NCBI GenBank assembly: GCA_022702705.1
Contig: CM040428.1
Location: 106,410,022 to 106,474,021 of the forward strand
Reading direction: 5' to 3'
Length of the DNA: 64,000 bases
From: Papilionanthe hookeriana x Papilionanthe teres
Taxonomy: Eukaryota > Streptophyta > Magnoliopsida > Asparagales > Orchidaceae
Every line of letters begins with the position of its first letter. The first letter of the stretch is position 1. The notes below the pieces were generated by a model. It saw nothing but the letters and a program-made list of their open reading frames with translations, was not told where the DNA came from and did not search any database. The translations under genes and the position numbers were made by a program. This document shows positions 35,195-47,993 of the stretch, one piece after another.

Positions 35195-36400
35195 TGCTCA
35201 GTGAACAGAGAAGAATAATGTGGAAAAAAAATTAAGTTAATTTGTTGAGTCTATGATTTTTAATTTTTTAAACACTCTGTGATATTCTAATTCTCCATTT
35301 GCATACTTAATTCATCATGGCATGAGACCATAGGGCTTTTATAGCCTCTGTCCTTGGGAACATTTCCTGAATCTTTCATGGCCAGAGGCCATCTCTATGG
35401 AAAGTTAATTATTTTCCAAGTTTATGTACCTGTTAATTGTTTAGAAAATTTTAGAAAAATTAGGGGAGGTATCTTATAACAAGAGGACCCTAGTAGAATT
35501 ATGGTTTGATTTAATTCCTTAAGAATAACCCTAATTAGCCTAAACCCTTGGAATTGAATTATAAATAATTAGAAGTAGCCACACAACAAAATCACTTGAA
35601 AAAAATTCTCCATTATCACTTAGGATGCAGAGAACCTCACATAAAAATTTCAAATCAATTAGAATTAATTTACCCATTAAATGAATTAAGTAAGGGACAT
35701 GACTATTTTGCACATTAAAAAATTTATAAAACCCAAAATACATTTAAAAAATTTACCAAATTAATTTTGAAAGTTCTTTGTGATCAGAGGAGTCCAAGAA
35801 AAATAAAATTACATTTTTCTTAAAAATTTAATTTAATCATTTTTAAATATTTAATAATTAAAAATTATAAAAAATAACAAAAATATAAAAATTCATCAAA
35901 AAGCCACATTTGGTCTCCTAATCACTTGGGAACCATCAAAATATTTTTCCAAAGTCTCTAAGTTAAAATATGAATTTTTAAATGCTTAAGACAATTTTTA
36001 ATATTAAAAATGGATTTTCTAACCTTTTCACTAAATTAATTCTAATAAATCAAAGAAAAATCAAAAAATTATAAAATTTGTTTGTATGGACTCCATAAGA
36101 ATAAAGAGATTTAAGAAAAATATAAAACTTAACTTTCAACTTTAATTTTTTTATAATTAATTAATACCCTAAAACTAAAAATAATTATAATAAATTAAAT
36201 ATAATTCAAAAAATCACCAAAATTGGTCCAAGTGATCCTCTAGTCTGTAGGAACATCCCAAAATTTTTCTAAGGATAGAAACCTTACCTTGGTCATATTT
36301 TTGAATTTTCATTGAAAATCCTTATTTTTATTAAAATAATTATATAAATTAAATTAAAAATAGAAAAATCATTTTTTCTTCTCTAATGACTTAATTGACA
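35195..36400 (+). repeat. Degenerate ~150-bp unit array in LTR-3
   Basis: Dyad relics near 35202, 35345, 35482, 35625, 35780, 35915, 36085, 36230 and 36380. The mean step is about 147 bp. Confidence 0.62.
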
Positions 36401-39087
36401 TGTGAGTGAGGTGACATAAAAATTTCATGTTCATTTGAGCACAATTTAGTGAATTATGAAATGAATATGCTTAATAGGGCATAAAGGTCGTTAAGGATTT
36501 TTATCCCTAATTAATACCTTAGGCTTAATCAAAGGGAGGGTAAAACATCTGATGTTAATTCTCTTTTAGATGATTAAAACCTGGGGAATTAAAAGGTAGA
36601 AACTAATTAATTATCTTGAAAACATTCAAAGTGAATCTTAATAAATTAAATAATTGAAATTTTGGAAAGATAATTAGAAGTTTGGATTGTTGAAATGGGG
36701 ATGTAAGTTAGGAAGATTAAAATCATTTAATCTAAAATCCCTAAATGAATCACTCCAGTAATATTCAACTCTTAATTAATTTTAAAGACATGATGATTGA
36801 AATTAATAATTAAAAAGAAAACAACCCTTTATCAAATTAAAGCTTAAAACATTAAATGATGTAATAATCAAATTAAAAATAAATTTAAGACATTAAAATT
36901 AATTTGAAATCACTTGAGAACAAACTTGAAACAAATTTGAAATATTAAGTGATATCAAAAAAATTCATAACTAAAAATATAAAAATTAAACCAATTAAAA
37001 GCAACCCAAAATAATATGATTAATTCAAATCAAATTTAAATCATCAAAGTTTAATGAAATTAAATAATTTAAACACTTCTTTCAATTTAAGTAACTTAAA
37101 ACTCTTAAAAGAAAATCAAACTGAATTTTGAAATTGAATTATCTTAAATCAGTAATTCAACTTTAATTAAAGATGGTTAAACCTTAATAAACTAATATAG
37201 CCCTAGAGGCTTTCATTATTATAACTCATAAATGAAGCATCATGTGAAATGTCACTTCACTCATCGGACAATCACATGTCCAAGTTCACTGAGTAAGAAA
37301 CAAAACTCAGCTAAATTCTTGGATGATCAATTCACCTGTACAATGAAATTCATTTGGACACGAAACAATCCCAAAAGCATTGAAAAGATGTTTAGGACCC
37401 GTCCTAAGCACTTTCTCAATATGATGGGATGCTTTAGAAGAATAATTGAATTTAATTGTTCTTTGGTGAATAAAATCATCCTTAACAAAACACAAGAACC
37501 TAGACGTCATAGGAATTGACTAGCAATAGGATTAAGATCTTGGTATACAACCAGTACCTTCCCTTAGCTTTACCTAGGTACTTGTTGCAAATATTTAAAT
37601 GCTCTGACATGTGTTTTAAGTGCAGCTGGGAATGACGAGAAGACACTCCAGGTACGCTTTTATTTTATTGTGATTTATTTACCTGCACTGTACTTTACTT
37701 CTCTTGCATGTTAAACAAGAATGACACCCTGCATGAAAATTGAAACTTTTAGGATAGCCACAAAGCTGAAACCCAAAAATAAATTAAAAATCAACACAAG
37801 ATAAAATTCACCGCCACAACATTCAAAAGATAAAACAACTCAAAATTTAATCACAAACAGAACAACAAAACTATAACTTCAACTAAATTAAAACGTCTCG
37901 TTGGATGATCGGGAATCCCTCGGATGATGTAACCCACATGTTGCTAACGAGATTTCCCACAGTCTAAATGAAAGTGTGGAACTCATTTAGTTGAGTTCAG
38001 CAAATTCATTTGGACTAAGTGAATCGGATAAAAATAATGGTGTCGGAATGACGAAATCGTGGGATCTTAATCGGTTCTGTTTAACCAACTTTAAGATTTT
38101 TTTAAATTAAAACATTAAGACATTTGAACCTTAAGGCTCTTCTAAACCAAAAACTTCTCTCATCTCCTAATTTTCACCTTCTAAAACTAAACCTCTGCAA
38201 CAACAAGGAGCTTGGAGCATAGTGGGCAACACAGCCATCATCATCAGTAAAACTCGGGTCTTCTTCAGCAAAACCTTTCTTAGCATTAAATAACAAAGCC
38301 ATAGGATTTTGAGATAGTTTGCCTAGTGCGACATAAATCCTCAACTTTCTATTAGGCATTTGCAAAATCATGTTATGCAAATTAAGTCCTAACCGGTCTT
38401 AGGACTCCAAGGTAGTCGTTTGGTACGACATAAACCCTCACATCTTCAAGGCTATTTATATGATTATGTCATATAAGTATAAGTCATAATTAATTAAAAT
38501 TTGCAGGATCGAAACATTAAATAAATTCTCTAATTGAAGCCAAACCATAGGATAGTTGGGAAGTCACCGAAGTTCATTTCGGGTCTGTGACATCCCCTAC
38601 TTCTTTTAATTTGGATTCCTGAAATAAACTGTTCCAATTTTGAGCTAATCCCTTTTGAAATTCCAAAATTCAATCCTTTGAAACCTTAAACTTTGAAATT
38701 CTTGAGAGCAAAATCACTGATCATTATCGAGGGTTTTCTTAAATGATTCCCGTCATTTAAGATGTAATTAACTATAGGGGCTTGCCCTTATATGGAACTT
38801 TAAGAACCCAGGTAATATAAACCCTGCTTAATTAATTTATATTAAGCAGGGGAACTTTTCGGCTTATAAAATTGGTTCGCAAACCAAACTGATGTCACAA
38901 ATCTTTTAGTTTATTTAATCGAGCCCCATTATCAAGCAGTGCATCTATTCCTCGGGGTAGATACACGGTTTGTGGTGTGGTGCTCGCTTATATAAACTAT
39001 TTGGGATATGAGATCGGTTTGACTTCATATCTTAAAATTTTCAAATTTAAAATTGTTTTTCAAAAATCAAAATGCTACTTTCCAAAT

Positions 39088-39091
39088 TATA

Positions 39092-39140
<49 letters not shown>
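39088..39140. repeat. (TA)n microsatellite near LTR-3 end
   Basis: Nearly pure TA, with TATATGTATA at its start, at the same relative place as the tract in LTR-1. Confidence 0.95.
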
Positions 39141-39144
<4 letters not shown>

Positions 39145-39185
39145 TTATTTAAATTAAACAAACAACCTTATAAATATGCTTGACA

Positions 39186-40215
39186 CATCCACTTCTATGT
39201 TGAACAGACTTGACTTGCTCTTTATTCTAGTCCTTTGGGTTTACTTCTGTATTACTGAAAAGTGTTCCTTAGGTTCTATTACTTAATGAATTAGTTATTT
39301 ATTCCAATTGATTCTCAATAATTATAATTGTAGCTCCTTGACTTTGTAACTGATTTTCCATTTGTAACCCCACTTCTTCTATAGACAACTTCTTATGCTT
39401 AAATTGTGGATTATTGTTAAAACCTTAAGGATAAGTAGGTCTATAATTACTATTTCTTTGGTTGTTCTAATTCCATAATTGGTTTACTTGGTTGTTCCTC
39501 CATTGTTGATTAATACCACCCAAATTATTATTATTCCAGTTAAAGTTAGGATGGTTTTTCTAATATGGGTTGTAATAATTTGAATATGGTTTATTTAACT
39601 TATTATTTATAGAATTTAAAATTTCTACTGATGTTTGAGAATTTGCCATTTGGCCTAATGAATTTTCTTCAATCATTGGAATTGGATGAACAAAATTATT
39701 TCGAAATTGGTCTTTCTTCTTTGAAATTGAAATAACTTGATTTGCTGACATTACGAAAGCATCAAATTCATGAATATTGGCTACCTTCTTAGGATGTACA
39801 CTCTTAGAAGAACATTGAAAATTATTAGTATTCATTTCTTCAATTGAAGCAAATGCATCATGAAATGGTTTTGACATTAATGAACCACTAGCAGTGGCAT
39901 CAATAATAGATCTAAGAGATCCAACAAATCCATTAAAAAAAGTTTGATTATTAACCAATCTAGCACAACATAGTGTTGACACTTTTTTAGGAGTCATTTA
40001 AATCATTCCCAAGCTTCATAAATAGATTCCCCTTCAAACTGACAAAAAGATGTAATATCATTTCTAAACTTCATAGTTTTTTATGGTGGATTAGCAGCTA
40101 CAATAGGATTTTGAATGCTACCATGAAGTTCATCCACTGTAGGGTTTTTATAATCTCTTAAAGATCTAAATTCTTGATGAATTTCAACATTTTAATTATT
40201 TTTTGTTTGCCATTT
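39186..40215 (-). pseudogene. Athila-2 gag, main part with internal deletion
   Basis: Reading down from 40215 (MANKK-like start): a damaged N-terminus to VAANPP near 40085. It then jumps to FRNDITSFCQFEGESIYEAWE, so about 275 bp of the capsid core present in the 23705-24295 copy is deleted. The frame 39997-39560 is open for 145 codons: NNQTFFNGFVGSLRSIIDATASGSLMSKPFHDAFASIEEMNTNNFQ, then a spacer with KDQFRNNFVHPIPMIEENSLGQM and NNKLNKPYSNYYNPY. Asn/Gln-rich sequence follows (NWNNNNLGGINQQW), then the tail is cut by LTR-3. The conserved order fits Athila gag. Confidence 0.84.
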
Positions 40216-40404
40216 CTTAAAATTTTTGAATTTTTTTCTATATTTTAAGTTTTTAAAATTTTCATAATAATTTTTTCTAATTCAAAGTCATAGGGCAATA
40301 GTCTTTAAAACCTGAACTATGCATAAACTACTACAAAACAATAATAAAAATAAAATAACACCACACATAAACTTATTAAAAAAACACTACAAATAAGAGT
40401 TCAG
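40216..40404 (-). other. Athila-2 leader, primer site missing
   Basis: AT-rich leader between the LTR and gag. The expected primer site (complement of TGGCGCCGTTGCCGGGGA) is not present. The LTR end and primer site appear to have been removed by a small deletion near 40400. Confidence 0.5.
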
Positions 40405-42144
40405 TTGGTATATTAAACTTATGGAATTCTACGCAAGTATTCATATCGTTATCAAGTAATATAGGACTTTCTAATTAAGCCCTGAAATATTGAACCCAAA
40501 GGGAATCTTGTAAATTTTTTATGAGGATTAGATCACACAATCTATTTAGAAAAAGACACTAACTAAAACTATAGATAATATCGAAGGTTTGAAGATACGA
40601 TTCTTCTTGGTAATTTTTTTATATTTTGAAATAAAATAAACAATTAAATAACTATAAGGAGATTCAATATAAGTTAAAAGAAGTATAAATAAAAATATCT
40701 TTTTCCTTATCATGAATAAGTAATAAGTATAAAAGTTCTGTTGTGGAAGTATTCAAAATGTGTTGTGCCAAATAGGAGCAATATTATTTTTTACCCTTAC
40801 TATAGATGCTATGAAGAACATTGGCTAGTTTAAGTTTGAATTGTTTTGAAGACGAGTTATGTTGGGAAGATACTAGCTCTCACTCTAGAGTTCCCTCCTT
40901 TCCCTCCACCTGGGGGCTAACATCACGTATCAAAACCTAAAACAAAAAACCAAATTGGAGGCTTTAGTCTGTCACCATAAAGTCCTCTTATTCTAAAATC
41001 ATTAAAGTATATTTCCCTATTTATTTACACAAAATTATATGAATTACATTCTTATCCATACAATCTAATGTGATTTCTACCAATAGTTGACTGTCAAAAA
41101 TACCATCACAAATCTTACATGTTCTCACAAAAAATATTGACATCTTAATTGGTTAAATTAAGAATTAAATGAAGTGCCAGGATTAAATCATCATAACTTA
41201 TTCCAACATTAAAGATTAACTCATCCACAACTTCCATCCAACACTTCATTACTTTTCATTTTAATGAAAAAGATAAAGAACACTACTCAAAATTCATGGA
41301 GAAAGCAAAATAACAATTAATTTTAAAAGTAGAAATCCTGTAGAAACGCAAGAATTCTAAATTAAAACCAAATGAAGTACAAAGATAAAAAATTATCTCA
41401 AACTCCTCTCCACCAAACTCTTAAAGTTCCTTTAAATCTTTTTCTTTCTCTTACAAGCCTCCCTAAGACTGGTCACCCAACCTTAGTGGTTTAATATCTC
41501 TTTACAACAATGGATACTTACTTAGAACTCTCTACCCACCTTCTCCTTCACTAGGAAGACAAGTGTGAAGAAAACCTAAGTAATAATCCTACAAGTTCTC
41601 ACTAAAACTAATTTCTAAAACTCCTTTCTAACTCTCCCTACACACACACATACACAATCCTCTTCATGTCCTTCTTTTTATATTTTGTCAAAAGTTGCAT
41701 TGGTGTCTCTTCAAAATGTGTCCATATTCAATGAACTTCCAAAAAGATGCATCCTTTAAAGAGCCATTTAAATGTATTTTAGCGCCCATTATCAATTACC
41801 CTCATTTTCGCCAAAAGTTGCCTCAAACACCGCTTGAAAATTCATAATTTTTTTTTAAAATTGCATAATAAGTACCCTGCACTTAAGAGTGGGGCCTTCG
41901 GCGCACCCTTCTCTGTCTGCTAGCGCTTAGGCGCCATATCTAAACACTTAGGCACCCTAGTTCAATTTAACAAGTTCTCTTCATTTTTTATCCAAATTTG
42001 ATCCCATTTCACTTCCTTTACCATACTTTATCCATTTAATTGTCACTGAATGAAAAACACACAAATACCTTCCATTAAAGTGCAATATCCTAAAAAATAG
42101 GTATAAAGATGTGTACATTAAAGTTATATATTATAGGTATATCA
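40405..42144 (-). mobile_element. Athila-2 5' LTR
   Basis: On the minus strand it starts TGATATACC at 42144, as does the Athila-1 LTR at 19150, and runs to about 40405. Shared blocks: the 'GATATTGCACTTTAATGGAAG' region, a GCGCC-word cluster (41880-41965), a wide AT-rich middle and the 'CGATATGAATACTTGCGTAG' block near the end. It lies directly upstream of the Athila-2 leader and gag. The terminal CA cannot be placed because of the deletion. Confidence 0.72.
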
Positions 42145-45100
42145 CTTACCCTTATACTAAATTATGTACCCCAGAATAAAGAAAATCCTATCTTATACCT
42201 GAGAGATAGGGAAAAAATCCTAGTTAACATAGAACATATATCCTAATTATTTTCATTATTTGAATGATCGTATTCATTTCAAAATAAAATTATTACTTCT
42301 TGAAGTGTTATATTATTCTTCAAATGACATATTAGATCATTTAGATAAAAATACTTTCAAGATCTCTGGTAGCACACAACAAAAATTCTTCACCAAGGAC
42401 CATTGCACTACGACATAGTCACCTAGTAGACATAGAGACACCAATGGCTGGGGAAATATGGGGATATATTAGGGAAACATGCACACATGTGGGCATGGAA
42501 GAGAATGTGTCAATTCCGTTTTATATAAGGCTAAATTGGACTTAACAAAAGCTATGATCTTATCAATGAATAAAGAGATAGTGGCATAGAAAAATCCTTT
42601 GTTAGGGTTAACTGTAGAATTATTTAAAATGGTTATGATGTTTGGGAGCTCAGGATAGTAGTTTAGAGTCAGCTTCCTATCAACCTAAGTTAGATGGCTT
42701 TTGACTGTATTCAAGGTAGCACAACAAGTTTTAAGTGAATTTTACTCCTACCAGAAAGGATTTTGAACTAAGAAATGGAATGTGTTTAGTCCAAATAAAG
42801 TAGCAGTTTAATGTTTAATTTAATAGCTCAATAGGGAGCACAAATTTGTCCAACTAGTGTCTGTGAGAGTAGCTGAATTTTTTGAATTAGTTGGTTGAGT
42901 TGGCATATTTTTGGGAGAGTCGTAATCCTACACTAACATACTTCCAAATTATTTGGATTATCTACAAATTTTTCCATTTAAGCACTAAGTATTATTTTGG
43001 TAGCTTCATGTGAGAGTTGGATCTCAGGTTAACAATATTAGCTCTGTTGGGTAAGTTTGACACTAAAAAGTTATATTTTATATTGATGGGGGTATATACA
43101 CATCCATTTAGAGTAGTTGAGAATGATTTCTTGCTAGATTTACTAGACATTGATTTATCTTTAAATTCATTTTGCGTATTTTTATTTGTTAGGTTTATGT
43201 CAACTTTAGTTTTTGGTTTAGTTTTTAGTTAAGTTGTAGTTATAAATTTGGTTGAAATTTAGTTATGTTTAAATCCATGTTAAGTTCTTTAATTAAGATT
43301 TTATTTTGAAGTCGAATTTAGATTAATTTGATTAGGTTGAGTATAAAGTAGGTTTTATTATTTATCTTAGGTTTAAATAAAGTTTAATTAGGTTTTGTTA
43401 GTGCTTAGATTATATTTGGTTGAGCATATGTTTTATTAAATTGATGTTTAGGTTTAAATTTGTTTAAACTTAAATTTAAGTAGAATTTGATTGGGTTTAT
43501 TACACTTTATAATTTAAAGTAATTTTAGAATAACTAAAGATATTGTTTATATTACAGTTAATTTTAAGTGAGTTGTGATTTAGAATTAAAGTAATTGTTA
43601 TTTAGTTGATTTAATCTTAAGTTATGTCATGTTTAACTATGTTAGATCGAAGTCAAGTCAATAATTTAAATTTACTTAAATCTAGCATAGTTTGTAACTT
43701 TAATGAGGTTAATTTTATTTAAAAATTTTAGGTAAATTAAATGTGATTCAATTTTAGAATTGAAATATGTTAGGTTGTAGTTAGACTTAGTTTTATTTTA
43801 AGCTTTAGATTAAGTCAAAGAAACCCCACAAAGCCACTCATGCCTTAGCCAAACCATACCAACATAGAGCATGGGCTCCTAATTTTCAAAGTGGACATGC
43901 CATAAGTCTCTTAAATAAGCAGGATGTGCTAGGCAATGGAGCTCACTTAGGACTACTGAGAAAGGAGAGATCTGTCCAAATTAGGACAAATTAGACATCT
44001 AGGAACACTAAGAATGAGTCATAATCTTAGGAAAGGATAGTTCAGGGCATTAGTTAACCAAAAGTGAGGTTAACATAAGCATGAATTGACGAGTTAAGTG
44101 AGATTTGAGGTTAAATGGGAGTTTCACAAATTTTGAGGAATCACTCATCTACATCAAAATATGTATTATTGAATTGATCTTGCATTATAGAAGTGGCATT
44201 AGTGCTTTGTTGAGAGTCATGTTATGCTAACTTTTGGATGCAGAGTGTCCCAACTCATCTCATATTTGAAATTAGATAGGAGGGATTGTTTTCTCCCACT
44301 AGTAAGAATGTAGAAATTACATTCTTATTGATACATGAACATTCTCAATTAAAGAAATATTTCTCATGTTTATAGTTTCAAGGTGGTAAAAAATTTAATT
44401 GTACTATCTAGGTATGGTGTTAATGGAGAGCTATGGTAGTCTTGTTATATGGTTATTATCTTTAATTCAAGGTGTAATAAAAATAATCAAGGTTAATTGA
44501 TAATAGTTTTATGGATATTTCTATTTTAAATACTAAATAATTGAGAAAACTCTCATTTATTGTGTTGGGACTGTCAACTTATGGGTCCAAACTAGCCTTA
44601 GTTATGATAATGATGTCAACCTTAGCTTTGATGACATATAAACATTCTTGTGTAGTTATTTCTTTTCCTGATATATGGTGGAGTTTAATTCCTATGCTAA
44701 ATGAGATAAGTTTCTAATAGTCAATTAAAAAGATGGCTTGATGGTATGTGATATTTCATAGAAGAAGTATGGATTTAGATTAAAATGAGAAGGGAGCGAA
44801 AAATTTTAAAACAAATTATTGAGACAAGATTTTGATTGCAAAGAAGCTACAATACCAAAGTTTTAGGTTGAGCATGAACTGGATCCATTTAGTTAACCAT
44901 AAAAGTATTTGGATTGAAAACTTTTGAGAAGTTGGATTTGAAGATTGACTCTCATTGATTAGTTTAGGGTGGAAGATATTGACATTGTTTTCCATGAAAA
45001 TTTAAGGGGAAAGAGAATGGAAGTCTCTACCATTTTCATTTGTTTATGCTCCTAGGGTGGCAACCCATTCAACTAATACGAGAGAAAAAAAGTATATACC

Positions 45101-45596
45101 TTCAGGTAGTGGCTCTAAAATAAGATAGATATGTTGCACCAGTTGTTGCAAGAAAAATATTTAGAGAAAATACTAATAGACTGAAAATTAATTACTGTGT
45201 TACCCGCCTTAGTCTATTTAAAAGGTCTTGGATTCTAGTCCTAAATATATGTTGTGTTGAGGTTTTTGATCGAATTACTACAATATTTTTCTTATGTTCT
45301 TATATATTAAATTCCCTTAAAGGTTCACAAAAATAATAATAAAAAAATTACTATAATATTTTAATATACTAACAAAAATTTTAATTGGATATCTTTGGCC
45401 ACATGTTTTTATGAGAAAATTTTTTGTTATAATATACTTAATTATAATTTTTTCATGCTACCAAATAATTAAGATGATAATTTATTATAAATTTGTATAT
45501 CAGGAATGCACCTACATGAATCTCGATGAGAAATGATTGGAGACATAAAGAAGATGAATTATTCGAGCAAATGATCGATTAGTTTCTACGGACGAC
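42145..45596. other. Unassigned AT-rich sequence
   Basis: About 3.45 kb between the Athila-2 LTR and LTR-4. The longest open frame is 71 codons (43017-43232) with no recognisable motif. No transposon protein domain, primer site or LTR pair can be seen. The part at 43250-43800 is made of recurring TTTAGTTTAAATT-like words. The right part (44900-45596) may belong to the Tat-2 leader or LTR, because removing LTR-4 joins it to 53083 and then to Tat-2 gag. It is probably old, decayed retroelement DNA, but I cannot prove this. Confidence 0.4.
45592..45596. repeat. Left target-site duplication of LTR-4 (ACGAC)
   Basis: ACGAC directly before the LTR start. An identical copy is at 53078-53082. Confidence 0.92.
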
Positions 45597-45600
45597 TGTT

Positions 45601-45621
45601 GACCTCATTTTTGATGAGGTC
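45601..45621 (+). repeat. Terminal hairpin of the Tat LTR (LTR-4)
   Basis: Arms GACCTCAT and ATGAGGTC with loop TTTTG, 4 bp inside the LTR start. The same hairpin is at 61710-61730 in LTR-5. LTR-1 has one mismatch, and LTR-3 is degraded. Confidence 0.9.
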
Positions 45622-46679
45622 TTCTCTTCTTCTCTTTAGTACTTAGGATCTAGCCTTAGGCTTTTCCTTTGACTATCTTAGAGGACTAGAATTGGGACCC
45701 ACGTTTTAGAAATTCAAACAACTTCTTAACTCCCTGCAAACTCCACAAAATTGACTTTAGACCCCTAATCACCTAGAGGGTTGAAATCAAATGTGGAAGT
45801 TTAAAGGATGAGTTCCTATAGGACTCTTTGGCCTTAGGACCGCCTGCCAGGTGGCCCAGTGCAGTGAGGGCTGACTTACACACACACTACACTTATACAC
45901 TACACCTACACACTACACTTCCACATACCTCCTAAAACCACACCCATACCTAACTTGACCTCCTGACTCATGTAGGTGATTCACATGGATGATCCTTAAC
46001 CCCTAAGCCCTTGGCTAAGAGGGTTAGGAACAACATAGTGAATGCCTCAAATGGGTCCCTTCATGGTTCATATGGGCTTGATATGGCTTCATGGCTCAAC
46101 CAAAATGACTTCTTTCCACTTACATCCACCCAATCTTCAATTTCTCAAATTTTCAATTTTTGACCCTCGGGACCCTACACCCGCTTAGCCTACCCAAAAC
46201 ACTTGAAATTACCCAAATTTCTCAAAAATTTCCAAATTATCCAAAATTCTCCAAAATCATTCCCAAACATTTCCAAATCACTTAAATTGATCATCCATAC
46301 CCAAAAATACCAAAAATTCCAAAAATACCTCCCAATACCCTCCAAATACCCAAAATACCCTTCTTGGCCAAAAAAATCCAAAAAATCCAGAAAATTCCCA
46401 GAAAATTCCAAAAAATCCCAAATATTCCCAATTTCATTTTATCCAACTACACCATGGGACAATTTTGTCAATTTACCCTACTTTTGTCAAAACCCTCAAT
46501 TTGACCCATTTTAACCCAAAGTGAACCCAATGTCAAACCAAACCCACCCAATTGACCCAAATTCTGGTCCAATTCAATTCTAAACTTCAATTCAACATTC
46601 CCAACACCAATCTAGGCTAAATCCAAGTCCAATTTGATTGACATTTGGATCCAATTTCACTTTTGGCCTTAAAGCCCAA

Positions 46680-47265
46680 TTTGGACCCATGACCCAAACC
46701 TAACCCAAACTCACCCAATTCAACTCCAATTAACCCCAAACCTTTTCTAAATCTTCCTTAACATTCCCACAAACAAAACACTAACATGATTTGCCCAAAA
46801 TTTAGACCCAAATCCCACTCAAATTCAACCCAAAGCTAAAAGGCTCATTTTTGACCTAAACCCAAACCTAACCCAAATGAGCCCAAACCCCAAAATCAAA
46901 GCCCAACCAAAGTCAAAACCTCTTTGAAACACTCCCATAAACATTTCTCAACATTGATTTTACATCAATTTCAACCCTAGCCCAACATTGGCCCAACTTG
47001 GCCCACTTTGACCCATATAGGCCCACTTACCAAATAAACCCAAATTCAAACCAATTCAACTCCAAATCACACCAAATTGACTCCAAGCCCTTCATAGAAC
47101 ATCCCTAAACCAATTATGACATTTATTTTACAAAGTCCTTCATAAAATCTTTACCCAAATGCCCATCCTAAAATCAAAAAGCCCATTCCCCTTAAACTTT
47201 CCTAAAAGCCCACTTCACCACATTCAAAAGCCCAAATCCATCCAAAGCCCACATGGCACTTTCCC
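46680..47265 (+). promoter_or_regulatory. Cluster of GCCCA (site II-type) words in U3 of LTR-4
   Basis: AGCCCA or GGCCCA (the complement of TGGGCT/TGGGCC, the site II core bound by plant TCP factors) occurs about eleven times here, upstream of the TATA box. The same region of LTR-5 (59725-60705) and LTR-1 (14890-15640) has about fifteen each; LTR-3 (32970-33560) has fewer. Binding is not shown, only the density of words. Confidence 0.5.
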
Positions 47266-47848
47266 TCATCATCCATTTAATCAAAATCACCCCTAAGTTT
47301 CAAAATCATCAATTAAACCATTCCAAATCAAGCTTCATGCAAATTTTCACCAAAATATCCAAAATTCTTAAAACCCATTTTTATGAAATTGACCCAACCT
47401 TTTCCCAAGCCAAATGGAGCCATGAAGCCATGCACAAGCCATATGCAAGCCGTGGCAACCACTTTACACATCACCATGTCATTTTTGGCAAAAGGAGGGA
47501 GTCCTTTAATGATTCCCTTAAGGGTGATTTAGCCACTTCCATGACTCCACTAAACCATGCTTAAGCTTAATGGTACTTGGATGGTGACCCTTCCCCACTA
47601 ATTAAGCTGACCTAAACCACTTTATCTTCAGCCCAAGCTAGCCATGGGAAGGTGCACCCAACCCATTTGCATGGGTTGACCAAAATGAGCCAAAATGACC
47701 CCTTCCCCTTTCTACTTTGATTCAACCACTTTACACATGTCAAACCTCGATTGAATGCACCAAACCCCGACCCCGACCCACCCGAACAGGATGGTGACCA
47801 ATGCCGGCCGGCTTGCCACCGGGCCGCCGTAAAACACCATGGCCGAGA

Positions 47849-47862
47849 GCTCACATGTGAGC
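47849..47862. promoter_or_regulatory. 14-bp palindrome with E-box core, upstream of TATA (LTR-4)
   Basis: GCTCACATGTGAGC is a perfect palindrome containing CACATGTG, an E-box type word. It lies about 124 bp upstream of the TATA box and is identical in LTR-5 (59525-59538). LTR-1 and LTR-3 carry degraded versions. Confidence 0.6.
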
Positions 47863-47985
47863 CCGACTTGAAATTCTCACTGCTGAGTTGCCCCATCCCC
47901 AGTGGCCATTGGAGCTGTTCTTCTCTTGCCAAGAGCAGGCTGATCCCAAGCCACGACTCTCCACGGGAGGCCCTCCACCCTCTCC

Positions 47986-47993
47986 TATTTAAA
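47986..47993 (+). promoter_or_regulatory. TATA-like box of LTR-4
   Basis: TATTTAAA in the context TCTCCTATTTAAACACCACC, 2389 bp from the LTR start. A conserved block (GGCCATGAGAGGTGCTGAAAAC) follows where a transcription start would be expected. The same box and spacing occur in LTR-5 and LTR-3. Confidence 0.65.

Larger units (their letters stand above)
32081..39185 (+). mobile_element. LTR-3: 7.1 kb solo Tat LTR in Athila-2 gag
   Basis: Starts TGTTGACCTC and ends ATGCTTGACA. It is flanked by CTTCC and CATCC, and the Athila gag resumes on both sides without gap. No internal region or primer site adjoins it, so it is a solo LTR from recombination. It is collinear with LTR-4 but clearly more diverged (the terminal hairpin is broken, the end is GCTTGACA). 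It contains a TATA-like box at 34285-34292, a GT donor-like site at 34716, the ~150-bp array at 35195-36400 and a (TA)n tract at the end. No protein domain is found; the ORFs inside are short and not shared in frame. Confidence 0.88.
28956..42144 (-). mobile_element. Athila-2 element, 3' truncated and split by LTR-3
   Basis: Minus-strand order: 5' LTR (42144-40405), leader, gag with an internal deletion, LTR-3 insertion (39185-32081), gag end, protease, partial RT, integrase, spacer. The two halves join precisely when LTR-3 and one copy of its target duplication are ignored. The sequence around the joint matches the uninterrupted Athila-1 at about 20630. The RT palm, RNase H and 3' end are missing. 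Confidence 0.8.

Noticed and set aside
41640..41655. (CA)n tract as a regulatory Z-DNA element
   Set aside because: Only about seven CA steps, not shared with the other Athila LTRs.
43017..43232. 71-codon hydrophobic ORF as a small membrane protein
   Set aside because: Isolated in AT-rich decayed DNA, with no motif, no homologous copy in the window and no promoter context. Chance is the simpler explanation.
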